Positions 43,748 to 53,901 are shown, counted from the first letter of the stretch. The stretch: 64,000 nt of DNA from an uncultured Halieaceae bacterium (GCA_938074045.1 CALJGI010000029.1:1-64000), one strand, 5' to 3'. The notes: generated by a model not told the origin, from the letters alone. Made by a program: numbers and translations.

Positions 43748-45889
43748 ATGGGTCACCGTTTCCTGCAACTTCTGATCATCACAATTGCGCTCACCGCTTG
43801 CTCTGATGAGAAAAACTCTCCCGCCGCAACAGGCAACAACTCGGATAGCGCCACCGAGGTGGCTCAAGTAGCGCAGGTAGATGCCGCTCGATTGCTAGCT
43901 GCAGAAAGCGATACCGCCAACTGGATGACCCACGGTCGGACCTATGCAGAACAGCGTTATAGCCCGCTGAAACAGCTCGATCCGGGTACGGTTGCTGATC
44001 TTGGGCTGGCCTGGAGCTTTGATCTCGAAACCCAGCGTGGGATTGAAGCCACCTCACTCGTGGTCGATGGCGTCATGTACACGACCAGTGCCTGGAGCAT
44101 CGTACACGCCCTCGATGCCCGCAGCGGCAAATTGATGTGGACCTACGATCCCCAGGTAGCCCGAGACAAACAGCGTCATCTCTGCTGCGGGCCGGTGAAT
44201 CGTGGCGTTGCCGTCTGGCAGGGCCAGATCTTTGTAGGGACCATCGATGGTCGTCTCGAAGCCCTGGATGCCGCGACCGGCAAGTTAAACTGGTCAGTCG
44301 CCACCGTCGATCCCGAACTGCCCTTCAGCATCACCGGTGCACCTCGGGTTATTAACGGCCTTGTTCTCATCGGCAACGGCGGCGCGGAATTTGGTGTGCG
44401 CGGATTTATTGCTGCCTACGACGTCGCGACCGGCGATCGAAAGTGGCAGTTCCACACCGTTCCAGGGAACCCGACGGATGGATTTGAAAATGACGCCATG
44501 AAGATGGCTGCTGACACCTGGAAGGGCGAGTGGTGGGAAATTGGCGGTGGCGGCACCGTGTGGGACAGCATGGCCTACGACCCGGAACTGGACCTGCTAT
44601 ATATAGGTGTGGGCAACGGTACCCCCTGGAATCGCGAGATTCGCTCCCCCGGTGGCGGCGATAATCTTTTCCTATCCTCCATTGTAGCGTTGCGTCCTGG
44701 CACCGGAGAGTACGTGTGGCACTATCAGACCACGCCCGGAGAAACCTGGGATTACACCGCTACCCAGCACATTATCCTGGCAGATATGGAGATAAAGGGG
44801 TCCACGCGCAAGGTACTGATGCAGGCACCGAAGAATGGCTTTTTCTATGTAATAGATCGCACTGACGGCTCGCTTATCAGTGCCAACAATTACATCGACT
44901 TAACCTGGGCGACACATGTAGACATGGAAACCGGACGCCCTGTTGAAGTGGAAGGCGCCCGCTACACCGATCAACCCTTTATGATTGTGCCGTCATATCT
45001 TGGGGGCCATAACTGGCACCCTATGTCGTACAACCCCAACACGGGCCTGGTCTACATTCCGGTACTCGATTTTCCCGCCATGTATGGCCAGCCGGAAAAT
45101 TTCCGCTATCGACCTGGAGGGGCCAATACCGGGGCTGACGGAATTGTCGGCAGCCTGCCGGATGCTCAGGCAGAAAGAGACGCCCTGCGCGCGCTGATGA
45201 AGGGTCGATTGCTGGCGTGGAACCCGGTGACCAATACCGAAGCCTGGCATGTGGAACACGCCGGCCCCTGGAATGGCGGCACGCTCACGACAGCGGGCAA
45301 TCTGGTGTTTCAGGGTATTGCCGATGGCAAACTGGTGGCGTTTCGCGCGGACACCGGTGAGCAACTGTGGGATTTCGCTACCCAAACGGGCGTCGTCGCC
45401 GCTCCGGTCACCTACGAACTGGATGGCGAGCAATATCTCACGATCAACGCGGGATGGGGCGGTGCTTACGCGCTGGTCTTTGGCGAGTACGTGCGCAGTG
45501 AATCACTACCGAATATTTCCCGTGTGTTGACTTTCAAGCTGGGAGGAAGGGAATCCCTGCCCGCCGTCGACTGGCAGCCCACTGTCACCTTTAATCCGCC
45601 GGAACAGTTTGCCGACGCCGACGCCATTCGACGCGGCTTTGCCGAGTATCAGGACACCTGTATGGGCTGCCACGGATTGAATGCCGTGTCCGGGTTGCTG
45701 ATTCCAGATTTACGGGGTTCAGCGTTTATACATGATGCCAACGCCTGGAAGAGTGTGGTCATCGATGGTTCGTTGGCCGCACGAGGCATGGCTGCCATGT
45801 CCGAATTCATCAACGAACAACAGGCGGAAGAAATAAGAGCCTATGTTATTGAGCAAGCCATCCGCGGACAGCGGCTGCAAAAACAATAA
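43748..45889 (+). CDS. PQQ-dependent quinohaemoprotein alcohol dehydrogenase, lipid-anchored
   Basis: 713 residues. Lipobox IALTACSD gives a lipoprotein anchored at Cys18. The eight-bladed quinoprotein propeller contains the vicinal disulfide HLCCGPVNRG, the PQQ/metal segment PGETWDYTATQHI (catalytic Asp) and repeated W-motifs. A C-terminal cytochrome c has CMGCH at 638-642. Alcohols or aldehydes are oxidised in the periplasm and electrons go via haem to the respiratory chain. Two residues after the catalytic Asp is Thr, not the Asp usual in lanthanide enzymes, so calcium is expected. No PQQ-synthesis genes are in the window. Confidence 0.92.
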   Translation: MGHRFLQLLIITIALTACSDEKNSPAATGNNSDSATEVAQVAQVDAARLLAAESDTANWMTHGRTYAEQRYSPLKQLDPGTVADLGLAWSFDLETQRGIEATSLVVDGVMYTTSAWSIVHALDARSGKLMWTYDPQVARDKQRHLCCGPVNRGVAVWQGQIFVGTIDGRLEALDAATGKLNWSVATVDPELPFSITGAPRVINGLVLIGNGGAEFGVRGFIAAYDVATGDRKWQFHTVPGNPTDGFENDAMKMAADTWKGEWWEIGGGGTVWDSMAYDPELDLLYIGVGNGTPWNREIRSPGGGDNLFLSSIVALRPGTGEYVWHYQTTPGETWDYTATQHIILADMEIKGSTRKVLMQAPKNGFFYVIDRTDGSLISANNYIDLTWATHVDMETGRPVEVEGARYTDQPFMIVPSYLGGHNWHPMSYNPNTGLVYIPVLDFPAMYGQPENFRYRPGGANTGADGIVGSLPDAQAERDALRALMKGRLLAWNPVTNTEAWHVEHAGPWNGGTLTTAGNLVFQGIADGKLVAFRADTGEQLWDFATQTGVVAAPVTYELDGEQYLTINAGWGGAYALVFGEYVRSESLPNISRVLTFKLGGRESLPAVDWQPTVTFNPPEQFADADAIRRGFAEYQDTCMGCHGLNAVSGLLIPDLRGSAFIHDANAWKSVVIDGSLAARGMAAMSEFINEQQAEEIRAYVIEQAIRGQRLQKQ

Positions 45890-46154
45890 AGGAACCTGCC
45901 GGCGTCGGAACAACGGCGATTGAAATGTGTTTCGCCGGCGGTTAGGCTTGTTATCAAATCCACTCATCAGGGAGGCTCCGGTGCAAGCAATTGCATATAC
46001 ATGTGCGTTTGATTACGCATACTGTTTAGGCGACCGCTACGCAGCGCAATTTCGTCCGTTTTGTTAAACGCACAGATTCGCTGATACCCCGCTCTTTTTT
46101 GCTGAAATCCCAGCGCTCATCTGTGCCTATTAAAATTGCGCGCATAGGTGGATT

Positions 46155-47900
46155 ATGTCTTACATTTCAGCCATAGAACTGGCCTACCAAGCCGGTACAA
46201 AAACACTTTTCGATGGTCTTTCCTTCCATATCAATCCCGGTGACAGAATCGGTCTCGTGGGCGATAACGGCTCCGGAAAATCTACTCTGCTCAGCCTGAT
46301 CAGTCGCAGAAACACACCGGATGCAGGCCGATTGTCCTTCCAACGGGGGTTGAGTATCGGGCTGGTCGAACAGTTTCTCGACCCCGCGCTCGAGTCAATG
46401 ACACCCCTTGAGGCCGTGGTGGAGAGTATCGATCCTGAACACAGGGCAGCAGAAAGCTACCGGGTGGAAACCCTGCTGGACGCCCTGGGCTTTGATGCTG
46501 CCACCCGCTCACGTGAAACCAGTCGTCTGAGTGGCGGGCAGAAAAACCTGGTGGCCTTTGCCCGGGCTATTATTCGTGACCCGGAGCTGTTGCTTCTGGA
46601 TGAACCGGGCAACCACATGGACTCCCGCGCCCTCTACTTCCTGCATCGCTATCTCAGTCGCGAAACAGTTCCATCATTTATCATGATTTCCCACGATCGT
46701 GATCTATTGGACGGCGTGACCCAGCAAACCCTGTGGCTGCGGGACCAACGTTGCTATAGCTTCCCGCTTTCCTATACAGGTGCGCGCCAGGCGCTGGCGG
46801 AACTGGATGAGGCGAACGAGAAAACCCGCGCCGAAGAGGAAAAGAAGATTGGTCAGCTCAAGGCCAGCGCGAAACGTCTGGCTATATGGGGGCGTGAGTA
46901 CGATAACAAGAAGCTGGCCCGCAAGGCCAAGTCCATGGAAAAGCGTATCGACAAACTGGAATCTGACGTCACCTTTGTCTCCGAAGGATCAACGCTCTCC
47001 CTCGAGGTCGATGCCGAGCTGCTCAGATCAAAACAGCTGTTCGTGATCGATCACGAGCAGATATGCGCGCCGGATGACACCCCGCTGTTTTCCGTCGGCG
47101 AGTTGTTCTTTAAGCCGGGTGACAGGGTTGCCCTGCTGGGGGACAACGGCGTCGGGAAATCCAGTTGTATCAAAACCCTGTTGGCTCACTTCAACAAGGG
47201 AACCGGTGCTCAGCAGACCATTCGTTTCAACCCTAATGTGAAGATAGGTTACTTTGACCAGGAGCTGGCGCACTTTGAATCAAACCTGAGCATGATGGAT
47301 TGGGTAAGTAATCACTGCCACTGCGACGATGAGCTGGTGAGGAGAACCCTCATCAATTGGGGCTTCGCCTATTTGGATCATTCGCGGTCCGTGAATGTGC
47401 TCAGCGGTGGCGAGCGAGCACGCTTGCTGCTACTGACATTCCAGTTGGATCAGCCCAATCTGCTGATCATGGACGAACCCACCAACCACATCGATCTGCA
47501 GGGTAAGGAGCAGTTGGAAATTGATCTCACCAAAAACGGCGTTTCCCTGCTGTTTACCAGTCACGATCGACGTTTTATCGAGAATACGGCAACGCGTTTC
47601 TGGTGGGTTCACGAAGGGGTAATGACGGAGATACTGGATCCGGGTGAGTACTTTGACCGTATTACGTCATTGGACTTTGCGACCGCAGGAGAGGAACACA
47701 GTTCGGCGTCGACGAGTCAAAGCCAGGTCTCACAACAGCTGGAAGAAGAACAGGTGCTGGAGCGCATGTGTGAACTGGAATCTCTGATCGAACAGGACCT
47801 GGCGCGCAAACCAAAATTTCAGAAGCCCGCAAAGCAGGAAGCCTGGCGTACCGAGCTGGCATGCCTCAACGGATGGCTGAATGAGCAGTCCTCAGCGTAA
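46155..47900 (+). CDS. ABC-F family ATPase
   Basis: 581 residues with two nucleotide-binding domains and no membrane segment: Walker A GDNGSGKST and GDNGVGKSS, signatures LSGGQ and LSGGERAR, and an intervening charged linker (ALAELDEANEKTRAEEEKKIG). Such proteins act on the ribosome. The first Walker B region reads LLLDEPGNHMD instead of LDEPTNHLD, while the second is the standard MDEPTNHIDL. The C-terminal end is a short charged coiled coil. Uup-, YheS- or EttA-type assignment is not secure. Confidence 0.9.
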   Translation: MSYISAIELAYQAGTKTLFDGLSFHINPGDRIGLVGDNGSGKSTLLSLISRRNTPDAGRLSFQRGLSIGLVEQFLDPALESMTPLEAVVESIDPEHRAAESYRVETLLDALGFDAATRSRETSRLSGGQKNLVAFARAIIRDPELLLLDEPGNHMDSRALYFLHRYLSRETVPSFIMISHDRDLLDGVTQQTLWLRDQRCYSFPLSYTGARQALAELDEANEKTRAEEEKKIGQLKASAKRLAIWGREYDNKKLARKAKSMEKRIDKLESDVTFVSEGSTLSLEVDAELLRSKQLFVIDHEQICAPDDTPLFSVGELFFKPGDRVALLGDNGVGKSSCIKTLLAHFNKGTGAQQTIRFNPNVKIGYFDQELAHFESNLSMMDWVSNHCHCDDELVRRTLINWGFAYLDHSRSVNVLSGGERARLLLLTFQLDQPNLLIMDEPTNHIDLQGKEQLEIDLTKNGVSLLFTSHDRRFIENTATRFWWVHEGVMTEILDPGEYFDRITSLDFATAGEEHSSASTSQSQVSQQLEEEQVLERMCELESLIEQDLARKPKFQKPAKQEAWRTELACLNGWLNEQSSA

Positions 47901-47982
47901 ATCCAGCGTGGTTTCGTGAAGAATTCAACCAGCAAGAACGCGTATACTGTCACTTTCAGAATTCGTGCACCGGACAACCAAC

Positions 47983-48237
47983 ATGACCGATATCACCATG
48001 TATTCCAAGCAGTGGTGCCCCTACTGCCGCGCAGCAAGTGCAACGCTGGATGCCAGGAACCTGGAATACAAAACCATTGAAGTAACCGGTAATCATGCCG
48101 CGTTTGAGGAAATGCTCACTAAAAGTGGACGCCATACCGTGCCACAGATATTTTTCGGCGACGAACACATCGGTGGCTTTGACGACCTACAACAGTATTT
48201 TCGCGAGCTCGACCACCAGCAGCGGCAGAATACCTGA
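47983..48237 (+). CDS. Glutaredoxin
   Basis: 84 residues from ATG 47983. Dithiol active site CPYC (residues 12-15), cis-Pro in TVPQIFF, then GGFDDLQ, the glutathione-binding end. It reduces disulfides or mixed disulfides using glutathione in the cytoplasm. Size and motifs match GrxC/GrxA-type monomeric glutaredoxins. It follows the ABC-F gene by 82 bases on the same strand. Confidence 0.95.
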   Translation: MTDITMYSKQWCPYCRAASATLDARNLEYKTIEVTGNHAAFEEMLTKSGRHTVPQIFFGDEHIGGFDDLQQYFRELDHQQRQNT

Positions 48238-48280
48238 TAGCGTTCTGCCGTCGTCCATTTACCATCTTGAGGACAGCATC

Positions 48281-49573
48281 TTGAGACACGTAAGCCTCTT
48301 TGTCGTCCTGACCATCTGGTCGACCTTGTTAATGGGTAACAACAACCGCGAGCCCTTTGAACCAGCAGCAACCGTTGAGGAAAACCTGCGTCAGCACAAG
48401 CGCATACCGGATCCTGCCGAAGAGGTGTGGTGGACCCCAACGGGAGATGATATGGCCTGGAATAATAAAAATATCCAGGCAATCTTTCCGACGGTACCGG
48501 TATATCGGGACGGACCAGTCAGTGAACTCGAATACAAGTTGCGTACCGATATTGCAGATTTCAAGGTCGACACGCCCGATGGAAACATGCGGTTTGTGGA
48601 TTTTCTCGACAGCGACCATTCCACCAGTATGGGCGTGGTCGTCCTACATAAAGGCAATATAGTCTTCGAACACTATGCACGGATGAAGGAGTACGAGAAG
48701 CCTATCTGGTGGTCTGTTACCAAGGTGCTTGCGTCGTCACTGATCGCGATTCTGGAAGATCGCGGGCAAATCGACGTCAGCAAATCTGTGGAGTACTACC
48801 TGCCAGAGCTATCCGAATCCGATTTTGCGGGGGTCAGTGTTCGCAACGTGCTGGATATGGCATCAGGTATTGACTGCTCCGACGGCGAGTATAGCCGGGG
48901 CACTTGCTATTACGAATTTGAGGCATCCCTGGATGACGCCGTTCGATCAGATAAGACAGCCGACACGCCCTACGAAGCGCTCGCCACTATGCGACCGGGT
49001 CGCTGGGCAGATCCGGGGGTGGGTTTTGACTATAGCGGGACCAATACCTTTGTGTTGAGCTGGATAGTTGAGAGGCTGATGAATATGCCTTTTCAGGATG
49101 CGGTCACGAAAGAGTTTTGGCACAAGATCGGTGCCGAAGGCGATGCTGCTATCTTTGCCGCCCGCTATGGCATAGCACTTAGTACGGGTGGATTTATAGC
49201 AAAAGCCCGGGATATGGCCCGGTTCGGCCTGCTTTTTACGCCAAGCTATACCAGGGTTTCAAATGAACGATTGGTACCGAAGGCCTATCTGGATATGATC
49301 CTGAGCGGCGGCCGACCCGAACTTTACCAAAACGCGCGCTTTCCCGAGTCTGATGATTTCATGAGCGAAGTTCGCCACAACGTCTACCAGTGGGATGTGG
49401 TGTACAACAATGACGATGTGTACAAAGGAGGCTGGGCAGGTCAGGGCTTGCTTATCAATCCCAGGAAAGACCTGGTTGCAGTATATCTGGGCTACGCAAA
49501 GGATGATCAGTTCAGCGAATTGAGTGTACTGACTCAGCTCAGAGATGCACTAAAGGGCGTTTATCCGGACTAG
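48281..49573 (+). CDS. Serine hydrolase of the beta-lactamase/class C family
   Basis: 430 residues from TTG 48281, chosen because GAGG precedes it and a signal-like segment (RHVSLFVVLTIWSTLLMG) follows. The upstream open frame overlaps the glutaredoxin gene. Catalytic SxxK is in WWSVTKVLAS. The second motif is YSGTNT in place of YxN. GGWAGQG near the C-terminus stands for the KTG/HxG element. Also present are GQIDVSKSVEYYLPEL and VRNVLDMASGIDCSDG, standard for esterase/6-aminohexanoate-hydrolase-like members. A periplasmic esterase or amidase is likely; a true beta-lactamase is unlikely. Confidence 0.88.
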   Translation: MRHVSLFVVLTIWSTLLMGNNNREPFEPAATVEENLRQHKRIPDPAEEVWWTPTGDDMAWNNKNIQAIFPTVPVYRDGPVSELEYKLRTDIADFKVDTPDGNMRFVDFLDSDHSTSMGVVVLHKGNIVFEHYARMKEYEKPIWWSVTKVLASSLIAILEDRGQIDVSKSVEYYLPELSESDFAGVSVRNVLDMASGIDCSDGEYSRGTCYYEFEASLDDAVRSDKTADTPYEALATMRPGRWADPGVGFDYSGTNTFVLSWIVERLMNMPFQDAVTKEFWHKIGAEGDAAIFAARYGIALSTGGFIAKARDMARFGLLFTPSYTRVSNERLVPKAYLDMILSGGRPELYQNARFPESDDFMSEVRHNVYQWDVVYNNDDVYKGGWAGQGLLINPRKDLVAVYLGYAKDDQFSELSVLTQLRDALKGVYPD

Positions 49574-49601
49574 AAAATTCTTCCGTAGCCTGGAGAGAAA
49601 A

Positions 49602-49630
49602 ATCTGGCGCTCCCGAGAGGAGTGCCAGAT
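49602..49630 (-). terminator. Terminator between convergent serine hydrolase and TonB receptor genes
   Basis: A 12-base stem, ATCTGGCGCTCC pairing with GGAGTGCCAGAT (one wobble), and a 5-base loop. On the minus strand it is followed by TTTTCTCTCC and lies 15 bases past the receptor stop. Confidence 0.75.
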
Positions 49631-49645
49631 CTCTATGAGACTAGC

Positions 49646-51988
49646 TTAGAAGTTGTACGCCGCCTGGATTTCGATGCTGCGCGGCGGGTCAATATGCTGG
49701 AAGTAGGTCTGCGTAAATCCCTGCCCAGCCAGTGGTACGTCATTACCCCAGGTTGAGGTCTTCTCATCGGTCAGGTTCTTACCCAGTATCGCGAGGCTCC
49801 AGGTATCATCCATGTCAGACAGCTGAATACGCGCATTGACCTTGACGTAGGAGTCTTGCGCGAGCGCTGGATCCAGGTCATTGGCGTAATCGTAATCATC
49901 TGTGTACATCACGTCAGTTGTGAATCTAACCTCCAGATTATCGGAAATCTGCGTGTAGTAATCCAGCGCCAGGCTGCCAGACAACTCCGGTGAAAACTGC
50001 AGGGATTCACCAGCGAGATCCTGTACGCAACCAGAACGCGCTCCACCCGCCGCGATGAATTCAATGATCTGAGGCTCATTACAGGCCGCATCGGGGAATG
50101 ACTTGTAGGTGGCATCCAGATAGGCAAAGGCAGCACTCAAGGTCAAGTTTTCTGTCAGCACAATGGATCCGTCCACTTCCAGGCCGCTGGACTCACTCTC
50201 CGCTGCATTACCAACGACGAAACCAGCATTGCCATCAAAGGTACTGACCTGAACGTCCTCGAACTCACTGAAGAATACGGCGATGTTCATGCGTGCTCGA
50301 CCGCCCAACAAGTTCAGCTTGGCGCCAAGTTCATAACTGACGACACTCTCCTCTTCGTAAGCTTGAGCTTCGACAAGGCCTCGACCATTGGCTTCGTCAT
50401 AACCGAATGCCTTGTAACCATTGCCGACCTTGAAATAGGCCATGGTGTCGTCCAATACATCCCACTGCAGCGTAAGGTCACCAGTCACGTTGCTTTTATC
50501 GCGTTTTGTATCAAAGGGCTCAGAAACGCAATTGTAAGTAATGCCAGGGCAGCGGGTGGCAACGCCGTCAACAAAACTGTGGTCGGTCGAGAAATTGAGC
50601 ACTGCATCATAGATACCCGCAAGGCCCGGGTTCGGAGTTGTCGTAAACAAATCCGCCGAGTCCTGAATCTTCTCGATCTCTTTCTCGTCTTTGGAATAGC
50701 GAACACCGGCAATAACGCGAAACGTATCGCTGATATTAAAAGTACCCTGCAAAAAGCCGGATATAGTGCTGGCATCTTGATTAAAAGTGCCGTAGCCACT
50801 GGCGTCCAGGCTGCCGTCGCCGATACTGGCGGCAGAAAGCAACACATCAGTAACCTTGAAGTGTTCAAGTTCTTCATCCTGATAATAAAGTCCTGCCAGG
50901 TACTCAAAGGTTTCACCGACGGGCGAACTGAACAACAGTTCCTGGCTGAACTGTTTGTGCTGCTCGTCGCGACCCCGGGCGAGGAACTGCAGTGGACCGT
51001 AATCCGAGTCCAGATAGTTGGTAAACTGGTAATCCACATAGCTGGTGACGGACTCAATGGTGTATTCACCCAACGCCCATTCCGCGGTCAGCGTGGTGAT
51101 ATCCCATTCGCTGTCATGGAACTGGTCATCACCAAAGGGGCTGATGATATTATCGCTGGATTTCTTGTAGCCAAATCCGGCGGAGAAGTTTGGATCAGCA
51201 GCCTGGTAACGGCTAGTGGCAAATGGTGTAGAGATAGAAACCATATCTTGACGGCCCAGCGTATCGGTACTGCCGGTTTCGTACTTGAGGCGAAGGTCCA
51301 GATCGTCTGTCGGTCTCCAGTCGAAGGTGACACGAGCCACCGTGTTCTCTGCTTGACGCTCGTCACGGCCCTTGAAGGTATTTTCCATATAGCCATCGGT
51401 CTCGTCCCGCTTAACAACAAGACGCGCGCCAAAATTGTCACTAATTGGGCCAGACAGGGTCAATGTAGCACCCCAGCCATCAAATTCAGGCTCGGATGTA
51501 ACCTCAATACGCCCCTCAAATTCGTCGGTGGGTCCATTGGTCGAAATATTGATCGCGCCAGCAATGGTGTTCTTGCCGAACAGCGTACTCTGCGGGCCTT
51601 TCAGTACCTCTACCCGCGCGATATCCAGAAACGCGCTGCGCGAAGCCTGGCCCCGACCGAAGTACACACCATCTATAAAGGTACCTACTGATTGCTCGAA
51701 GCTGTAGTTAATACCTGAGCCAACACCGCGGATAAACAGCTGATCACCAGCACCACCCTCGGCGATATGCACATTGGGCATGAATACAGCCATGTCTTCC
51801 AGTGAGCCTATACCCTGTTCGGTAATTTTCTCACCACTGACAACAGACAGTGCGATGGGTACATCCTGCATACCCACTACGCGTTTGGTGGCCGTGACAA
51901 CCACTTCTTCCAGCATCAGGTTTTGTGCTGACACCTGTGATGCCAGGGCAGCGAGTACAGCAACAGACAGTCTATGACTTATGTTCAT
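49646..51988 (-). CDS. TonB-dependent outer-membrane receptor
   Basis: 780 residues from ATG 51988; an upstream extension is open but MNISHRLSVAVLAALASQVSA is a proper signal peptide. The TonB box EEVVVTATKR lies right after it. The plug domain includes DVPIALSVVSGEKITEQGIGSLEDM, RGVGSGINYSFEQSVGTFIDGVYFGRG and VEVLKGPQSTLFGKNTIAGAINI. The barrel ends in aromatic AAYNF. Transports a bulky substrate using proton-motive force. Substrate unknown, but the next minus-strand genes (upstream) encode a sterol desaturase-like protein and other catabolic functions. A hairpin terminator follows. Confidence 0.95.
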   Translation of the reverse strand: MNISHRLSVAVLAALASQVSAQNLMLEEVVVTATKRVVGMQDVPIALSVVSGEKITEQGIGSLEDMAVFMPNVHIAEGGAGDQLFIRGVGSGINYSFEQSVGTFIDGVYFGRGQASRSAFLDIARVEVLKGPQSTLFGKNTIAGAINISTNGPTDEFEGRIEVTSEPEFDGWGATLTLSGPISDNFGARLVVKRDETDGYMENTFKGRDERQAENTVARVTFDWRPTDDLDLRLKYETGSTDTLGRQDMVSISTPFATSRYQAADPNFSAGFGYKKSSDNIISPFGDDQFHDSEWDITTLTAEWALGEYTIESVTSYVDYQFTNYLDSDYGPLQFLARGRDEQHKQFSQELLFSSPVGETFEYLAGLYYQDEELEHFKVTDVLLSAASIGDGSLDASGYGTFNQDASTISGFLQGTFNISDTFRVIAGVRYSKDEKEIEKIQDSADLFTTTPNPGLAGIYDAVLNFSTDHSFVDGVATRCPGITYNCVSEPFDTKRDKSNVTGDLTLQWDVLDDTMAYFKVGNGYKAFGYDEANGRGLVEAQAYEEESVVSYELGAKLNLLGGRARMNIAVFFSEFEDVQVSTFDGNAGFVVGNAAESESSGLEVDGSIVLTENLTLSAAFAYLDATYKSFPDAACNEPQIIEFIAAGGARSGCVQDLAGESLQFSPELSGSLALDYYTQISDNLEVRFTTDVMYTDDYDYANDLDPALAQDSYVKVNARIQLSDMDDTWSLAILGKNLTDEKTSTWGNDVPLAGQGFTQTYFQHIDPPRSIEIQAAYNF

Positions 51989-52162
51989 GGGGCTCTCGTT
52001 ATATGCAGGTAAATGACCGGTGCGGGAAAATACCACCACACACCTTTGTCGAGCAAACACCGGGCTGGAAATTGAGCAAAAATGCCGTGATTAGGCAAAA
52101 TAATGAGCTAATAGCACCAACAACAGCTCAGAGAGGACCACAGAAGCGGCCGTTAGCCTTCG

Positions 52163-53068
52163 TTAAGCCAGTTTTGCCCGCAGAACCTTGGCCCGTCGAT
52201 CCTCCCCATCATGACTCCAACCAGGCGCCTTCAGCACATAGGACAGCTTGTCGCGGAGTTTGTCAGCGCGACGTAAGTCAGCGGCGATACTAGAGTATTC
52301 GTGGGTGGCGACAGAAAAAGGGTTGTACGAAGTGATGTTTGTGGTCAGCCCGTACACCGGCGGCTCCCCCTCCACTTCCTGGGAGAAGGTACCGAATATT
52401 CTGTCCCAGATAATGAGAACACCGGCGTGATTACAATCCAGGTACCGGATATTCGAGGCGTGATGTACACGGTGATGCGAGGGCGTGTTAAAAACCCGCT
52501 CGAACCAGTCCGGCAAGCTGGCAACCAATTCCGTGTGCAGCCAGAACTGATAGAACAGGTTGACCGACATCACCGTGAATATCATCAGTGGGTCGAACCC
52601 CAGCAGGGGCAGTGGCAGCCAGAAAAAATACTTGTGGACACGCTCGAACACACCCTGGCGCAGAGCGGTCGCAAAATTCATTTTAATGGCTGAGTGGTGA
52701 GACACATGTCCCGCCCAGAGAAATCGCACCTCGTGGTTGGCCCGGTGCATAAAGTAGTAGGTAATGTCGTCGAGAAAGAACAGCAACACCCATGCCCACC
52801 ACTGGCGCTGTATCACATCGGCGAGTGGGCTGATCTGGTGGAGATGGTAAAAGGCGATAACGGCGCCCAGCTTGGGCAATAAATCCACAAACACGACAAA
52901 CACCGTCATCCAGAGCGAGGCAATAGTGTCCCGACGGTCAAACAGGTTGAGATGTCGCTTGCGGTCGAACCAGTACTCCAACACCAATGCCAACAGGAAG
53001 ATCGGCAGAAAAATGTATATCAGATCATCCTTGGCGAACTCATCAAGATAAAACTGTAAATCATGCAT
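52163..53068 (-). CDS. Sterol desaturase/fatty acid hydroxylase family protein
   Basis: 301 residues, several membrane helices. The eight-histidine di-iron motif set is present: HRANHE (about 108-113), HVSHHS (about 120-125) and HRVHHASN near residue 196, with NHAG beyond. Members hydroxylate or desaturate sterols, carotenoids or fatty acids with O2. Type and substrate cannot be fixed. It lies between the TonB receptor and a creatininase-like gene on the same strand. Confidence 0.9.
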   Translation of the reverse strand: MHDLQFYLDEFAKDDLIYIFLPIFLLALVLEYWFDRKRHLNLFDRRDTIASLWMTVFVVFVDLLPKLGAVIAFYHLHQISPLADVIQRQWWAWVLLFFLDDITYYFMHRANHEVRFLWAGHVSHHSAIKMNFATALRQGVFERVHKYFFWLPLPLLGFDPLMIFTVMSVNLFYQFWLHTELVASLPDWFERVFNTPSHHRVHHASNIRYLDCNHAGVLIIWDRIFGTFSQEVEGEPPVYGLTTNITSYNPFSVATHEYSSIAADLRRADKLRDKLSYVLKAPGWSHDGEDRRAKVLRAKLA

Positions 53069-53160
53069 GGCTACGACACTCTGTTCCTGACAACTGGGGC
53101 GATCTGCCCAGGGTTAGAAGATGATTGTTGCTGGTACATTTTATATAAGAAGCACCAGTT

Positions 53161-53901
53161 CTAGGCTTCGCTCAAAAAACTTTCGTATTTTTCATAGACA
53201 TCATCCACGGCAGCGCGCCAGACCTTCTCGCCGTCTTCAGCAGTGGCCAACCCGGGATTCGATCCTATACGGCCATCCGGGAATTGTTCTCGATAATTCG
53301 CGGCATCGCGAATGGTGCCGTACGGCGCTTGCTCCGGCGACAGTGTGACGTTCTTATTATGGTCGGGATGAAGAAAGTAGGTAAACGCTACCTCAGATGG
53401 CGTTGCGTGGTGACCTTCGGCACTGCCATACAGCTTTCTGGATAGCTCTCCAATTCGCCTGCCGGTGTACCAGTTGACGGTCTTACAATTCACCGGGCAT
53501 TCCTGGCTGGCGAAACTGTACTTCGCATAAATTTCGGAATAGGCGCTGTCCAATGTGGCAACGTTTCCACCGTGACCATTGATAAACATCATATGCGTGA
53601 AACCGTGCGTGACCAGGGAGGACACGGTGTCTCCTATCACAGCTAACAGCGTGCTTGGTCGCAGTGTCATGCTGCCGGCGAAGGCCATGTGGTGTTGCGC
53701 CATACCGACATTAATCGTGGGTGCCACCAGCACACCCTGCTCTTCACCTATTGTCTGCGCCACCTTTTCGGCGGTGAGCGCATCGGTGCCTATCAAGCCA
53801 TTAGGACCATGTTGCTCTGTCGAGCCGATGGGAATAAGAATGCCGGTGCTTTGCTCGAGGTACTGCTCTACCTCACACCAGGTTTGTAGCTGTAGTCGCA
53901 T
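53161..53901 (-). CDS. Creatininase-family amidohydrolase
   Basis: 246 residues. Metal ligands are visible in PIGSTEQHGPNG, GTDAL, NGHGGN and the C-terminal AEGHHATPSE. The fold matches creatininase/FAPy deformylase/MftE-like zinc enzymes that open amide or lactam bonds. The exact substrate is not known. It belongs to the minus-strand run with the TonB receptor, desaturase and Tat flavoprotein, with gaps of about 90 bases, so shared regulation is possible. Confidence 0.9.
   Translation of the reverse strand: MRLQLQTWCEVEQYLEQSTGILIPIGSTEQHGPNGLIGTDALTAEKVAQTIGEEQGVLVAPTINVGMAQHHMAFAGSMTLRPSTLLAVIGDTVSSLVTHGFTHMMFINGHGGNVATLDSAYSEIYAKYSFASQECPVNCKTVNWYTGRRIGELSRKLYGSAEGHHATPSEVAFTYFLHPDHNKNVTLSPEQAPYGTIRDAANYREQFPDGRIGSNPGLATAEDGEKVWRAAVDDVYEKYESFLSEA

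Noticed and set aside
50363..51691. 442-codon open frame on the plus strand
   Set aside because: It lies wholly antisense to the TonB receptor, has no family features, and mirrors the receptor codon structure.
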